NCBI GenBank assembly: GCA_016716705.1
Contig: JADJVF010000002.1
Location: 62,001-126,000, forward strand
Length of the DNA: 64,000 bases
From: Holophagales bacterium
GTDB taxonomy: Bacteria; Acidobacteriota; Thermoanaerobaculia; UBA5066
Direction: 5' to 3'
Shown: positions 9,113 through 17,738 of the stretch, piece after piece
Layout of the letters: the number at the start of each line of letters is the position of its first letter
Numbering within the stretch: the stretch's first letter is position 1
Notes under the pieces: model-generated
Told to the model about the DNA's origin: nothing
What the model saw: the letters and a program-made list of their open reading frames with translations, nothing else
The model's database searches: none
Program-made: the position numbers and the translations under genes

Positions 9113-10305
9113 ATGAAGGACCGTCCTCGCCGCGAGACCTTCCTCCCCTTCTCCCGCCCGATGATCGGCGAGGAGGAGATCGCCGGCGTCGTCGACACGC
9201 TCCGCTCCGGCTGGGTGACGACCGGGCCGAAGGCGGCCCGCTTCGAGGAGGAGCTGAAGGCCTTCAACGGGGTGCCGCACTGCCTCGCCCTCCTGAACGC
9301 GACGACCGGCCTCGAGATGACGCTCGGCGCCCTCGGCATCGGCCCGGGCGACGAGGTCATCACGACGGCGCACACGTTCGTCTGCACCGTCTCGAACGTC
9401 GTCCTCCGCGGCGCCGTGCCGCTCCTCGTCGACGTCGAGCCCGACACGATGAACCTCGACGCGGATCGGATCGAGGAACGGATCACGCCCCGGACGAAGG
9501 CGATCGTCCCCGTGCACTACGGCGGCCTGCCGTGCCGGATGGAGAGGATCTGGGAGATCGCCGCGAGGCACGGCCTCGCCGTGATCGAGGACGCGGCCCA
9601 CACGATGGGGGCGCGCTACGCCGGAAACCGCATCGGCTCCGACCCGCGCTCCGTCTTCTCCGTCTACAGCTTCCACCCGAACAAGAACATGACGACGCTC
9701 GAGGGGGCGCGATCGCCTTCCACGATGCGCGACACGCGGCGTACCTGAGGGCCCAGCGTTTCCACGGAATCGCGCGCGGCGAAGGAACGCCCTACGCCGA
9801 GGGCTCGCCGCTCTACGACGTCCCGATGCCCGGCCGCAAGTCGAACTTCATGGACGTGCAGGCGGCCGTCGGCCTCGCGCAGCTCCCGAAGCTCGACGGC
9901 TTCGCGGCGCGACGCGGCGCGCTCGCGCGCCTCTACCTCTCCCTCCTCGCCGACGTCCCGGAGGTCGAGCTCCCCGCCGACGGAGACGCAGTGCGCGAGC
10001 ACTGCTGGAACCTCTTCGTCCTCCGCAACCGCCCGGAGGCGACCGGCCGGACGCGCGAGGAGATGATCGCGGCGCTGAAGGCCGAGAACGTCGGCACCGG
10101 CGTCCACTGGCAGGGGCTCTTCGGCTTCTCCTTCTACCGCGACTACTTCGCCCGGCACCCCGAGGGGCTCCCGAAGGACGGCCTCCCCCACGCCACGCGC
10201 GCCACCGACAACCTCATGTCGCTGCCGCTCTGGCCCGGGATGACCGAGGACGACGTCCTCGACGTCGTCGCCGCGATCCGCCGCGTCCTCGCCCGCCGCC
10301 GCTGA
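9113..10305 (+). CDS. DegT/DnrJ/EryC1-type aminotransferase (frameshifted)
   Basis: A PLP-dependent sugar aminotransferase family protein of about 398 residues once repaired. The N-terminal part carries GDEVITTAHTFVCTV and VIEDAAHTMGARY, then the PLP-lysine region SFHPNKNMTTLEG. At the G-run 9703-9707 the frame shifts: adding one G restores GGAIAFHD, HAAYLRAQRFHGI and the rest to the stop at 10305, including GRKSNFMDVQAAVGLAQL, typical of the family. Such enzymes transaminate nucleotide-linked keto-sugars for surface polysaccharide. No other polysaccharide genes are adjacent, so the pathway is unknown. It is divergent from the Ntn-hydrolase gene. Confidence 0.85.
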
Positions 10306-10361
10306 CATCGGAGCGCGGGGGGCCGGTCTACGTTCTGCGTTCTGCGCGGGCCGTCGCGTCT

Positions 10362-11333
10362 TCAGCCCTGCGCGGGCACTTCGGTCGGCGGCATCCGGCG
10401 CAGGATCCGGTAGAGCGACGAACGGCTGATCCCGAGGAGCCTGGCGGCCTCGAGACGGCTTCCGCCCGTTCGCTTCAGCGCCTCCTCGAGCTTCTCCGGC
10501 GTCGCGTCCTCCACGGGGGTCCGACCCGTCCTTGCGTCTTCCTTCGAGGGGATCATCTGGGCGCGGGCCCAGAGGGCCGAGAAGTCCGTCGGCTTCAGCT
10601 CGGCACCGTCCGCGAAGACGGCCGCCTGCTCGACGGCGTGCTTGAGCTCCCGGACGTTTCCCGGGAACGGGTACCTCACGAGCAGCTCGAGAGCCTCTGC
10701 CGAGAGCGTCCGCGAAGGCCCGCCCTGCTCTTCCAGCCTCCGAAGAAAATGCGCCACCAGCAGCGGGATGTCTTCGGTCCGCTCGCGGAGCGAGGGCATG
10801 ACGAGCTCGATCGCCGAAAGCCGGAAATAGAGATCCTCCCGGAACTCGCGCCGGGCGATGGCCGCCTCGATGTCGAGGCTCGTGGCCGCGATGACCCTCA
10901 CGTCCACGTCCGTGACACGGTTCTCCCCCACCCGGCGAACCCGGGCGTCCTCCAGGACGCGCAGGACCTTGGCCTGCGCGTGAAGCGGGAGCGCGCCGAT
11001 CTCGTCAAGGAAGATCGTTCCCCGGTGCGCCTCTTCGAAAAGGCCCCGCCGGGCTTCCGTAGCCCCGCTGAACGCCCCTCGCGCATGCCCGAAGAGCTCG
11101 CTCTCGACGAGCGTGTCGGGCAGGGCTGCACAGTTGACCGCGACGAAGGGGGCCTCCGCCCTCCTGCCGAGCGCGACGATGAGCTTGGCGGCGATCTCCT
11201 TGCCCGACCCTGTCTCTCCCCGGATCAGGACGGTGACCCCGAGCGGAGCGACGCGGGTGGCTCGCTCGACGAACTGACACCACGCGGGGGAGCGCCCGAC
11301 CGCGAAGGCCGTCGCAGGTCCGGTCAAGGCCAT
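10362..11333 (-). CDS. Sigma-54-dependent transcriptional activator without sensor domain
   Basis: A 323-residue protein made only of the AAA+ sigma-54 interaction module and a Fis-type helix-turn-helix. Walker A is GETGSGKE, Walker B GTIFLDEIG, and R-finger region residues are present. The loop that contacts sigma-54 reads GAFSGA instead of the usual GAFTGA. The C-terminus (EKLEEALKRTGGSRLEAARLLG, then ISRSSLYRILRR) is the DNA-binding Fis domain. With no receiver, GAF or PAS domain, it may be controlled by expression level or by a partner. It is divergent from the HD-GYP gene, 49 bp away. Confidence 0.9.
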   Translation of the reverse strand: MALTGPATAFAVGRSPAWCQFVERATRVAPLGVTVLIRGETGSGKEIAAKLIVALGRRAEAPFVAVNCAALPDTLVESELFGHARGAFSGATEARRGLFEEAHRGTIFLDEIGALPLHAQAKVLRVLEDARVRRVGENRVTDVDVRVIAATSLDIEAAIARREFREDLYFRLSAIELVMPSLRERTEDIPLLVAHFLRRLEEQGGPSRTLSAEALELLVRYPFPGNVRELKHAVEQAAVFADGAELKPTDFSALWARAQMIPSKEDARTGRTPVEDATPEKLEEALKRTGGSRLEAARLLGISRSSLYRILRRMPPTEVPAQG

Positions 11334-11341
11334 CGCCGACG

Positions 11342-11347
11342 AGTCTA
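11342..11347 (-). promoter_or_regulatory. -10-like element TAGACT for the sigma-54 activator gene
   Basis: TAGACT on the minus strand ends 8 nt before the ATG at 11333, and no Shine-Dalgarno is present. This spacing would place the transcript start at or next to the start codon, implying a leaderless mRNA. No clear -35 is seen. Confidence 0.4.
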
Positions 11348-11370
11348 GCCTCCTGCGGCCCGAGTCGCGC

Positions 11371-11376
11371 TATCGT
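11371..11376 (+). promoter_or_regulatory. -10-like element TATCGT for the HD-GYP gene
   Basis: TATCGT ends 6 nt before the GTG at 11383 with no Shine-Dalgarno, fitting the leaderless arrangement seen repeatedly in this window. Weak by itself. Confidence 0.3.
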
Positions 11377-11382
11377 GCTCCC

Positions 11383-12342
11383 GTGCCGTCGCCCCGGATC
11401 CTCCTTCTCGAGCCTGACGTGCAGCGCGCCGCGGCGCTGGCCCGGACATTCGAGAACCTCCGAATGCCCGTCGTGGTGGCGGCGACGATCGCCGAGCTCG
11501 CCGAGGCGGCTCGCGGCTCGGAGTCGCACGTCGTCGCCGTGAGCGGGCTCGGCGGTGGCGGCGCGGCCCGCGTCCAGGCCGTGAGAGAGGACGTGAGAAC
11601 GGCCGCGCTCGCGGTCGTCGCCGTCGTCCCGCCGGGACCGGCGGCCGGGGCCGCCCTGAAGGCCGGCGCAGACGACGTCCTCTCCTGGCCGGCGCCCGAA
11701 GCGCTCGTGCGCGCCCGTTTCCGCACCCTTCTCGCCGCGGCACGCAGCCGGGACGAGTCCCGCAAGACCGCCACAGCATTCGCGGGGATCCTCGGTGCCG
11801 TCGAGGCCCGCGAGCCGCACCGGATCGAGCACTCGGCTCGCGTCGGCCGCCTGGGAGCCGACCTGGCCCGCGGTGCCGGACTGTCGGACGCCGAGATCGA
11901 ACGGATCCGCATCGGCGGGATCCTGCACGACTTCGGGACCGTCGCCATCCCGGACGGAATCCTCTTCAAGCGCGAGCCGCTCACCGAGAGCGAGTTCGCC
12001 GTCATGAAGTCACACCCGGTGATCGGCTTCACGCTGCTTCGGGAGGTCCCGGCCCTCGAACCCTACCTCCCCTTCGTCCTCCGGCACCACGAACGGATCG
12101 ACGGCTCGGGCTACCCGGACGGGCTCCGGGGCGCGGAGCTGACACTTCCCGTCCAGCTGGTCTCGATCGCCGACGCCTTCGACGCGATGACCTCTTCCCG
12201 GCCCTACCGCAGCGTCCGGGACGACCTTTCCGCAATCCAGGTCCTGGAGGAGGAGACCACCCGTGGGCGGTGGGATCCGGCTCTCCTGTCCCTTCTCGTG
12301 GCCGCGACCACGGACCGGGACGGGCCCGGGAGCCCGGACTGA
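11383..12342 (+). CDS. HD-GYP domain phosphodiesterase with degenerate receiver domain
   Basis: A 319-residue cytoplasmic protein starting at GTG. Residues 1-115 have the alpha/beta pattern of a response-regulator receiver (RILLLEPDVQRAAALA), but the usual phospho-accepting Asp position reads VVAVSGLGGG, so it is probably a non-phosphorylated pseudo-receiver. Residues ~130-300 form the HD-GYP domain: GILHDFGTVAIPD supplies the HD metal ligands, HHERIDGSGYPDGL carries HH and GYP, and IADAFDAMTSSRPY follows. HD-GYP proteins hydrolyse cyclic di-GMP. Divergence from a sigma-54 activator suggests joint regulation. Confidence 0.88.
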   Translation: MPSPRILLLEPDVQRAAALARTFENLRMPVVVAATIAELAEAARGSESHVVAVSGLGGGGAARVQAVREDVRTAALAVVAVVPPGPAAGAALKAGADDVLSWPAPEALVRARFRTLLAAARSRDESRKTATAFAGILGAVEAREPHRIEHSARVGRLGADLARGAGLSDAEIERIRIGGILHDFGTVAIPDGILFKREPLTESEFAVMKSHPVIGFTLLREVPALEPYLPFVLRHHERIDGSGYPDGLRGAELTLPVQLVSIADAFDAMTSSRPYRSVRDDLSAIQVLEEETTRGRWDPALLSLLVAATTDRDGPGSPD

Positions 12343-12396
12343 CGCACACGGGGCCGAAAGCCGGACGCCCTTCCGACCGCCGGGGGGAGGGACGTT

Positions 12397-12426
12397 TTGA
12401 CATAGGGCGCCTTTGGTTGGGACACT
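12397..12426 (+). promoter_or_regulatory. Possible sigma-70-type promoter for ahcY
   Basis: A perfect TTGACA at 12397-12402 is followed after 18 nt by GACACT at 12421-12426, a poor -10. The position, about 110 nt upstream of the ahcY ATG, is reasonable. The -35 match is strong and the -10 weak, so the assignment is tentative. Confidence 0.35.
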
Positions 12427-12533
12427 TGAGGATTGAACGTTCCGGCCGGCCATCCGGTCGGACACGATTCCCGTAACACGAACGGCTGCCGGGATTGACG
12501 GAACCCTCCGCCCCGAAGCGGCCAAGGAGCAGC

Positions 12534-14024
12534 ATGAGCACCGTCCTGGATCCCGGAATCGCAGCCCTTTCCGTCTCCCGCCCGGCCTTCAAGGTCGCCG
12601 ACCTCTCGCTCGCCGAGGCGGGGCGCAAGGAGATCCGCCTCGCCGAGCAGGAGATGCCCGGCCTGATGTCGCTCCGAGCCCGCTACAGCGCCGAGAAGCC
12701 GCTCGCCGGCGAGCGGGTCATGGGGAGCCTCCACATGACCATCCAGACGGCGGTCCTCATCGAGACCCTCGCCGACCTCGGCGCCGACGTCCGGTGGGTC
12801 TCCTGCAACATCTTCTCGACGCAGGACCACGCAGCCGCCGCGGTCGTCGTCGGCCGACCGGAGGAGGGCGGGACGCCCGCGAGCCCGAAGGGGACGCCCG
12901 TCTTCGCCTGGAAGGGCGAGACGCTCGAGGAGTACTGGTGGTGCACGCGCGAGGCGATCGAGTGGCCCGACGGAACCGGGCCGACCCTGATCGTCGACGA
13001 CGGCGGCGACGCCACGATGCTCGTCCACAAGGGGCTCGAGTTCGAGACGGCCGGGAAGGTCCCTGCCTTCGACGCGAAGAACGACCCCGAGGAGTGGGGC
13101 GTCATCCTCGACCTGATCCGCAAGGAGCTCGGCAAGGACGGGAAGGTCTTCTCGCGGATCGCGAAGGAGATCCGCGGCGTCTCCGAGGAGACGACGACCG
13201 GCGTCCACCGCCTCTACCAGATGGAGAAGGACGGGGCGCTCCTCTTCCCCGCCATCAACGTGAACGACTCCGTGACGAAGTCGAAGTTCGACAACGTCTA
13301 CGGCTGCCGCCACTCCGTCGTCGACGGCCTGAACCGCGCCACGGACGTCATGCTCGGCGGCAAGGTCGCCGTCGTCCTCGGCTTCGGCGAGGTGGGCAAG
13401 GGGTGCGCCGAGGCGCTGCGCGGCCAGGGCTGCCGCGTCATCGTCACCGAGATCGACCCGATCTGCGCCCTCCAGGCCGCCATGCAGGGCTACGAGGTGA
13501 AGACGATCGAGGACGTCGTCGCGACGGCCGACGTCTTCATCACCGCCAGCGGCAACCTCGACGTCATCACGGTCGCCCACATGGCGAAGATGAAGGACAA
13601 GGCGATCGTGGGAAACATCGGCCACTTCGACAACGAGATCGACATGGCCGGGCTGAAGAAGTTCCCCGGGCTCGAGCGGGTCAACATCAAGCCGCAGTAC
13701 GACGAGTTCCGCTTCCCCGACGGACACTCCGTCATGATCCTGGCCGAGGGGCGCCTCATGAACCTCGGCTGCGCGACGGGCCACCCGAGCTTCGTCATGT
13801 CGTCCTCCTTCACGAACCAGGTGATGGCGCAGATCGCCCTCGCCAAGAACCAGGGCGAGTACGGCCGCAAGGTCTACGTCCTCCCGAAGAAGCTCGACGA
13901 GGAGGTCGCCCGCCTTCACCTGGGCCACCTCGGCGTGAAGCTGACCCAGCTGACCCCGAGGCAGGCCACGTACCTCGGCGTTCCGCCCGAGGGGCCGTAC
14001 AAGCCCGACCACTACCGGTACTGA
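12534..14024 (+). CDS. ahcY: S-adenosylhomocysteine hydrolase
   Basis: A 496-residue NAD-dependent enzyme that reversibly splits S-adenosylhomocysteine to adenosine and homocysteine, regenerating the methyl cycle. ATG at 12534 follows AAGGAG at 12523-12528. Family landmarks: MPGLMSLRARY, SLHMTIQTAVLIETL, CNIFSTQDHAAAA, the catalytic region VNDSVTKSKFDNVYGCRHS, the NAD-binding GKVAVVLGFGEVGKGCAEAL, and the C-terminal PEGPYKPDHYRY ending. The length matches the longer bacterial/eukaryotic form with its insertion. A strong hairpin follows the stop. Confidence 0.97.
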   Translation: MSTVLDPGIAALSVSRPAFKVADLSLAEAGRKEIRLAEQEMPGLMSLRARYSAEKPLAGERVMGSLHMTIQTAVLIETLADLGADVRWVSCNIFSTQDHAAAAVVVGRPEEGGTPASPKGTPVFAWKGETLEEYWWCTREAIEWPDGTGPTLIVDDGGDATMLVHKGLEFETAGKVPAFDAKNDPEEWGVILDLIRKELGKDGKVFSRIAKEIRGVSEETTTGVHRLYQMEKDGALLFPAINVNDSVTKSKFDNVYGCRHSVVDGLNRATDVMLGGKVAVVLGFGEVGKGCAEALRGQGCRVIVTEIDPICALQAAMQGYEVKTIEDVVATADVFITASGNLDVITVAHMAKMKDKAIVGNIGHFDNEIDMAGLKKFPGLERVNIKPQYDEFRFPDGHSVMILAEGRLMNLGCATGHPSFVMSSSFTNQVMAQIALAKNQGEYGRKVYVLPKKLDEEVARLHLGHLGVKLTQLTPRQATYLGVPPEGPYKPDHYRY

Positions 14025-14070
14025 AGCCGCCGCAGGACCGAGTCCCCGAAGGGACATCGCAACGCTTCGA

Positions 14071-14100
14071 CGAAGGCCCGGGCCCGCGCCCGGGCCTTCG
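14071..14100. terminator. Hairpin terminator between ahcY and the nucleotidase gene
   Basis: A perfect 13-bp inverted repeat (14071-14083 and 14088-14100) with a 4-nt loop, followed by TTCGTCC. It lies between two convergent genes, so it can serve both directions. There is no long T-run, as is usual in GC-rich genomes. Confidence 0.65.
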
Positions 14101-14134
14101 TTCGTCCCGGTGGCGCGTCGTGCGCCCCGGACCT

Positions 14135-15618
14135 TCAGCGCGCCGCGCGGATCGTGATCCGGCCGGCCGGCGGCGCCCGGACCGGACCGGCCGCCGAGAG
14201 GCGGCCCAGGTGCTCCGCGAGCGCGTCTGCGTCGAGCGGTGAGGCGCGGCCCTCCGCGGGGCGGATCCCCGCCGCGATCTCGACGTGACCGTCGCCTCCG
14301 GAAGCGAGGTGGCTCGAGACGGCCACACGGTAGGACGCGTCGTCGCGCAGCGGGACGCCGCCGACGCGGGCCTCGACGAGCCTCGACCCCTCGGGGGCCG
14401 AGAGGTCGATCACGAGGGCGAGCCCAGAGACCTGAAGCAGGCTCCCGGCTCGCCGACCGGCCGAAGCGAGTGCCCGTTCGAGAGCCGAACGAAGGGCCTC
14501 ACCCGTCAGCTCCACCGCGACGACGCGGTTCCCGAACGGCAGGACGGCCATCGCGTGCCGGCGCGCGAGCGGGCCGGAGGGCAGCGGCGCCCGGAGACTC
14601 GAGCCGAGAACGAGCGCGGCGTCCGCGCCCGCCGCCTCGCGGAACGCGTCGGCGACGAGGTCACCGAGGCCCGTCTCCCGCTCGAGGCTCCCGAGGTGTC
14701 GAGCGGCTCGGCGAGGGAGCCGATCGGACCGGCGAGCAGCTCCTCGAGCTTCGCCGTCCACGCCCGTTCCTCGCGGGCGAGGACCGGATCGGGGGCGACG
14801 GAGGCGTCGACGGGGTGCGCGCCGACGCGCGCGGTCAGGTGGCCGCCCTTCCTCTCGAGGACGAGCTCGACGACGGAACCGAGGTTCCCGCACGGCGCGG
14901 CGACCGGCCGGGCTCCGACCCAGCGGACGACCGACACCGCCTCCGACTCCTCCTCGGTCAGGATCGCGTCGACGCCGGGCACCTCGAGGAGGATCCGCCG
15001 GTTCACTTCGAATCCCGCCTGCGTCAGCACGACGACGGCCTCGGCCCCCTCCCGCCGAAGCGCCGCGGTCTCGCGCGCGGCCGCCTCGACGAGGCCGGTC
15101 TGCACGACGGTCCCCTCCTGCGTCGTCGTGCCGAAGTCGTCCGTCAGACCGGCGAAGCCGACCCGGAGCCCCCCGACCCGAAAGAGCCTCCGCGTCGGCA
15201 ACCCCGCGAACGGCCGCCCCTCCCGGTCCACGAGGTTCGACGTGATCCACGGGAACGCGGAGCGCGCGACGAGCGCCTTCGCGTGGGCGGCGCCGAAGTC
15301 GAAGTCGTGCTGGCCGAACGACGCGAGGCCGACGCCGGCGCGCCCGAGGGCGTCGACCATCGGCTCGCCTCGGAAGACACCTCCGAAGAGCGTCCCTCCC
15401 GCGAGGTCTCCACCGAAGACGAGAATCGCCCCCGGGTCTTCGGTCTTCCGCCCGTCGACGACCGTCTTCAGCCTGGCCACGCCCCCGCGGTCGCCGTGCC
15501 GGTCCACGACGGGCGCGATCTCGTGAGCGTCCGTGACGTAGAGGACCGTCGCCCGCGGCGCAGGGCCGCAGGCGGCGGTGGCCAGGGAGAGGAGGAGCGC
15601 CGCGCGCGCGGTCAGCAC
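14135..15618 (-). CDS. 5'-nucleotidase/UshA-like lipoprotein (frameshifted)
   Basis: GTG at 15618 overlaps the arcC stop by 7 nt. A lipoprotein-like signal (RAALLLSLATAACGP) precedes a calcineurin-like metallophosphatase domain: VTDAHE (DxH), GGDLAG, GQHDFDFG (usually GNHxFD) and later TQAGFEVNR. The C-terminal 5'-nucleotidase domain includes LGSSLRAPLPSG, LPFGNRVVAVELTG and YRVAVSSHLASGGDGH. The frame changes at about 14690-14692, where adding one G would join DTSG to SLERETGLGDLVADAF. The enzyme probably acts outside the cytoplasm on nucleotides or related phosphoesters. It lies in an operon with carbamate kinase and ornithine carbamoyltransferase. Confidence 0.82.
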
Positions 15619-16553
15619 TTCCTCGGCCAGTACTCCGTCTCGACGGCATCCTTCACGACCGTCGTTCCCGCCTCGCCGCGCAGCATCCGGGCCGTGTCCT
15701 CGAGGGCGCCGATGCAGGCGTCCTTGCCAGTCGCCTCCGCGAACTCGCAGGCGGCCTGGACCTTCGGCCCCATCGAGCCGGCCGGGAAGGAGTACTTCTT
15801 CAGCTCCCCCGCAGAGATCGTCTTCAGCGCCCGCGCCTCGGGGGTTCCCCAGCCGACGTAGACGGCGTCGGCGTCGGTCGCCATGACGAACGCGTCGGCT
15901 TCGACCTCGCGCGCCAGGAGCGAGGAGGCGAGGTCCTTGTCGATGACGGCCTCGATTCCGCAGAGCTTCCGGTCGGGCCCGTACATCGTCGGGATGCCGC
16001 CGCCACCCGCGAAGATGACGACCGTCCCCTTCTCGAGGAGCCACTTCACCGGGCGGATCTCGAAGATCCGCTTCGGCCGCGGCGACGGGACGACGCGGCG
16101 GAAGCCGTCGCCGTCGGCCTTGAAGGTCCAGCCCTTCTCGGATGCCATCCGGTCGGCGTCGTCCTTTCCGTAGACGGGGCCGATCGGCTTCGTCGGGTTC
16201 CGGAAGGCCGGGTCCGCGGGGTCGACCTCCGTCATCGAGAGGATCGTGGCGAAGGGGCGCTCGAACGGGAGGAGGTTCCCCATCTCCTGCTCGATGACGT
16301 AGCCGATCATCCCCTCCGTCTGCGCGCCGAGGACGTCGAGCGGGTACGGCTCGACGCCCGCGTAGGCCGACTGCTGGAGGGCGATGAGCCCCACCTGCGG
16401 GCCGTTCCCGTGCGAGATGACGATCTCGTTGTCGTTGGCAACCGGCGCGAGCGCCTCGCAGGCCCGCTTCACGTTGGCCCGCTGGTTCTCGGCCGTCATC
16501 GGCTCTCCGCGCTTCAGGAGGGCGTTCCCGCCCAGGGCGACGACGACGCGCAT
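15612..16553 (-). CDS. arcC: Carbamate kinase
   Basis: A 313-residue amino-acid-kinase-fold enzyme that makes ATP from carbamoyl phosphate and ADP. Features: MRVVVALGGNALLKRG, HGNGPQVGLIALQ, the insertion domain with PTKPIGPVYGKDDA, VIFAGGGGIPTMYG, VIDKDLASSLLA, the nucleotide-binding ATDADAVYVGWG, and GSMGPKVQAACEF. Length is typical. It sits 9 nt downstream of the ornithine carbamoyltransferase gene, a catabolic pairing. Confidence 0.96.
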   Translation of the reverse strand: MRVVVALGGNALLKRGEPMTAENQRANVKRACEALAPVANDNEIVISHGNGPQVGLIALQQSAYAGVEPYPLDVLGAQTEGMIGYVIEQEMGNLLPFERPFATILSMTEVDPADPAFRNPTKPIGPVYGKDDADRMASEKGWTFKADGDGFRRVVPSPRPKRIFEIRPVKWLLEKGTVVIFAGGGGIPTMYGPDRKLCGIEAVIDKDLASSLLAREVEADAFVMATDADAVYVGWGTPEARALKTISAGELKKYSFPAGSMGPKVQAACEFAEATGKDACIGALEDTARMLRGEAGTTVVKDAVETEYWPRKC

Positions 16554-16562
16554 CGGTTCCCC

Positions 16563-17564
16563 CTAGCCGGCGAGCGTCGCGACGAGGACGGCCTTGATGG
16601 TGTGGAGCCGGTTCTCGGCCTGGTCGAAGACGACGGACGCGGGCGACTCGAAGACGTCGTCGCTGACTTCCATCGCCTCGATCCCGAACTTCTGGAAGAT
16701 GTCCTCGCCGATCTTCGTCTGGCGGTTGTGGAACGCCGGGAGGCAGTGGAGGAACTTCGCCTTCGGGTTCTGGGTCGCGGCCATCAGGGCGGCGTTGACC
16801 TGGTACGGAAGGAGGAGCTTGATCCGCTCGGCCCAGACGGAGTCGGGCTCGCCCATCGAGACCCAGACGTCGGTGTGGACGAAGTCGACGCCGCGGACGG
16901 CGGCCTTCGGGTCCTCGGTGAGCGTCACCTTCCCGCCGGAGGCGGCGGCCAGCTCGTTCGCCTTCGCGACGAGCTCGTCGACGGGCCAGAGGTGCTTCGG
17001 CGCGCCGAGCCGCACGTCCATCCCCATGAGCGCGCCGCCGAGCATGAGGGTGTTCCCCATGTTGTTCCGCGCGTCGCCGAGGTAGGCGTAGGAGATCTGC
17101 GAGAGCGGCTTGTCGCTGTGCTCGCGCATCGTCAGGAGGTCGGCGAGGATCTGGGTCGGGTGGAACTCGTCGGTCAGGCCGTTGAAGACGGGGACGCCGG
17201 CCCACTTCGCCAGCTCCTCGACGATCGCCTGCCCGTAGCCGCGGTACTCGATGGCGTCGTACATCCGGCCGAGGACCCGCGCCGTGTCCTTCATCGTCTC
17301 CTTCTTGCCGATCTGGGAGCCGGAGGGGCCGAGGTAGGTGACGCTGGCACCCTGGTCGGTGCAGGCGACCTCGAAGGCGCAGCGGGTGCGGGTCGAGTCC
17401 TTCTCGAAGATGAGGGCGACGTTCTTCCCGCGGAGGCGCTGCGTCTCGACCCCGGCGTACTTGGCGCGCTTGAGGTCGCGCGCCAGGTCGAGGAGGTAGA
17501 GGACTTCCTTCGGGGTGAAGTCGTGGATCGTCAGGAAGTGACGGTTCTTCAGGTTGAACGGCAT
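16563..17564 (-). CDS. arcB: Ornithine carbamoyltransferase, probably catabolic
   Basis: A 333-residue enzyme. The carbamoyl-phosphate site is KDSTRTRCAFEVA, with FHPTQILADLLTM next. The ornithine site region is HTDVWVSMGE, and the catalytic Cys loop is FLHCLPAFHNRQT. Closeness to long catabolic OTCases (PFNLKNRHFLTI start) and coupling to carbamate kinase suggest it works towards carbamoyl phosphate and ornithine. No arginine deiminase (arcA) lies in the window. A GGAGG Shine-Dalgarno precedes the ATG. A minus-strand TAAAAT near 17690 is a candidate -10 in the intergenic region shared with livK. Confidence 0.94.
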   Translation of the reverse strand: MPFNLKNRHFLTIHDFTPKEVLYLLDLARDLKRAKYAGVETQRLRGKNVALIFEKDSTRTRCAFEVACTDQGASVTYLGPSGSQIGKKETMKDTARVLGRMYDAIEYRGYGQAIVEELAKWAGVPVFNGLTDEFHPTQILADLLTMREHSDKPLSQISYAYLGDARNNMGNTLMLGGALMGMDVRLGAPKHLWPVDELVAKANELAAASGGKVTLTEDPKAAVRGVDFVHTDVWVSMGEPDSVWAERIKLLLPYQVNAALMAATQNPKAKFLHCLPAFHNRQTKIGEDIFQKFGIEAMEVSDDVFESPASVVFDQAENRLHTIKAVLVATLAG

Positions 17565-17701
17565 GGATCCTCCGGCGACAGCTTTCCCCTGGCGGCGGCG
17601 GGACCGCTCCGGGCACCTCCCGCGAGGCTCCTTCCGGACGTCCGTCGAGCGCGCGCCGCCCCTCCTCGGGGGCGAAGGGGGATTTTAGAACGGATCTCCG
17701 T

Positions 17702-17730
17702 TTGACCAGGCCCCCCTCCGGAAATACGCT
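17702..17730 (+). promoter_or_regulatory. Promoter for the LivK-type gene, probably leaderless
   Basis: TTGACC (17702-17707), 17-nt spacer and TACGCT (17725-17730). The ATG at 17739 follows after only 8 nt and has no Shine-Dalgarno, so transcription should start at the start codon. This is the clearest promoter with both hexamers in the window. Confidence 0.55.
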
Positions 17731-17738
17731 TCCCGGTT

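Noticed and set aside
8338..9707. Programmed ribosomal frameshifting in the C45-like and DegT genes
   Set aside because: No slippery heptamer with a pseudoknot is apparent, and similar breaks occur in many unrelated genes, so sequence indels are simpler.
12343..12533. SAH riboswitch upstream of ahcY
   Set aside because: The 190-bp leader lacks the conserved core I remember for SAH riboswitches; only a TTGACA-type promoter candidate is seen. A covariance search would decide.
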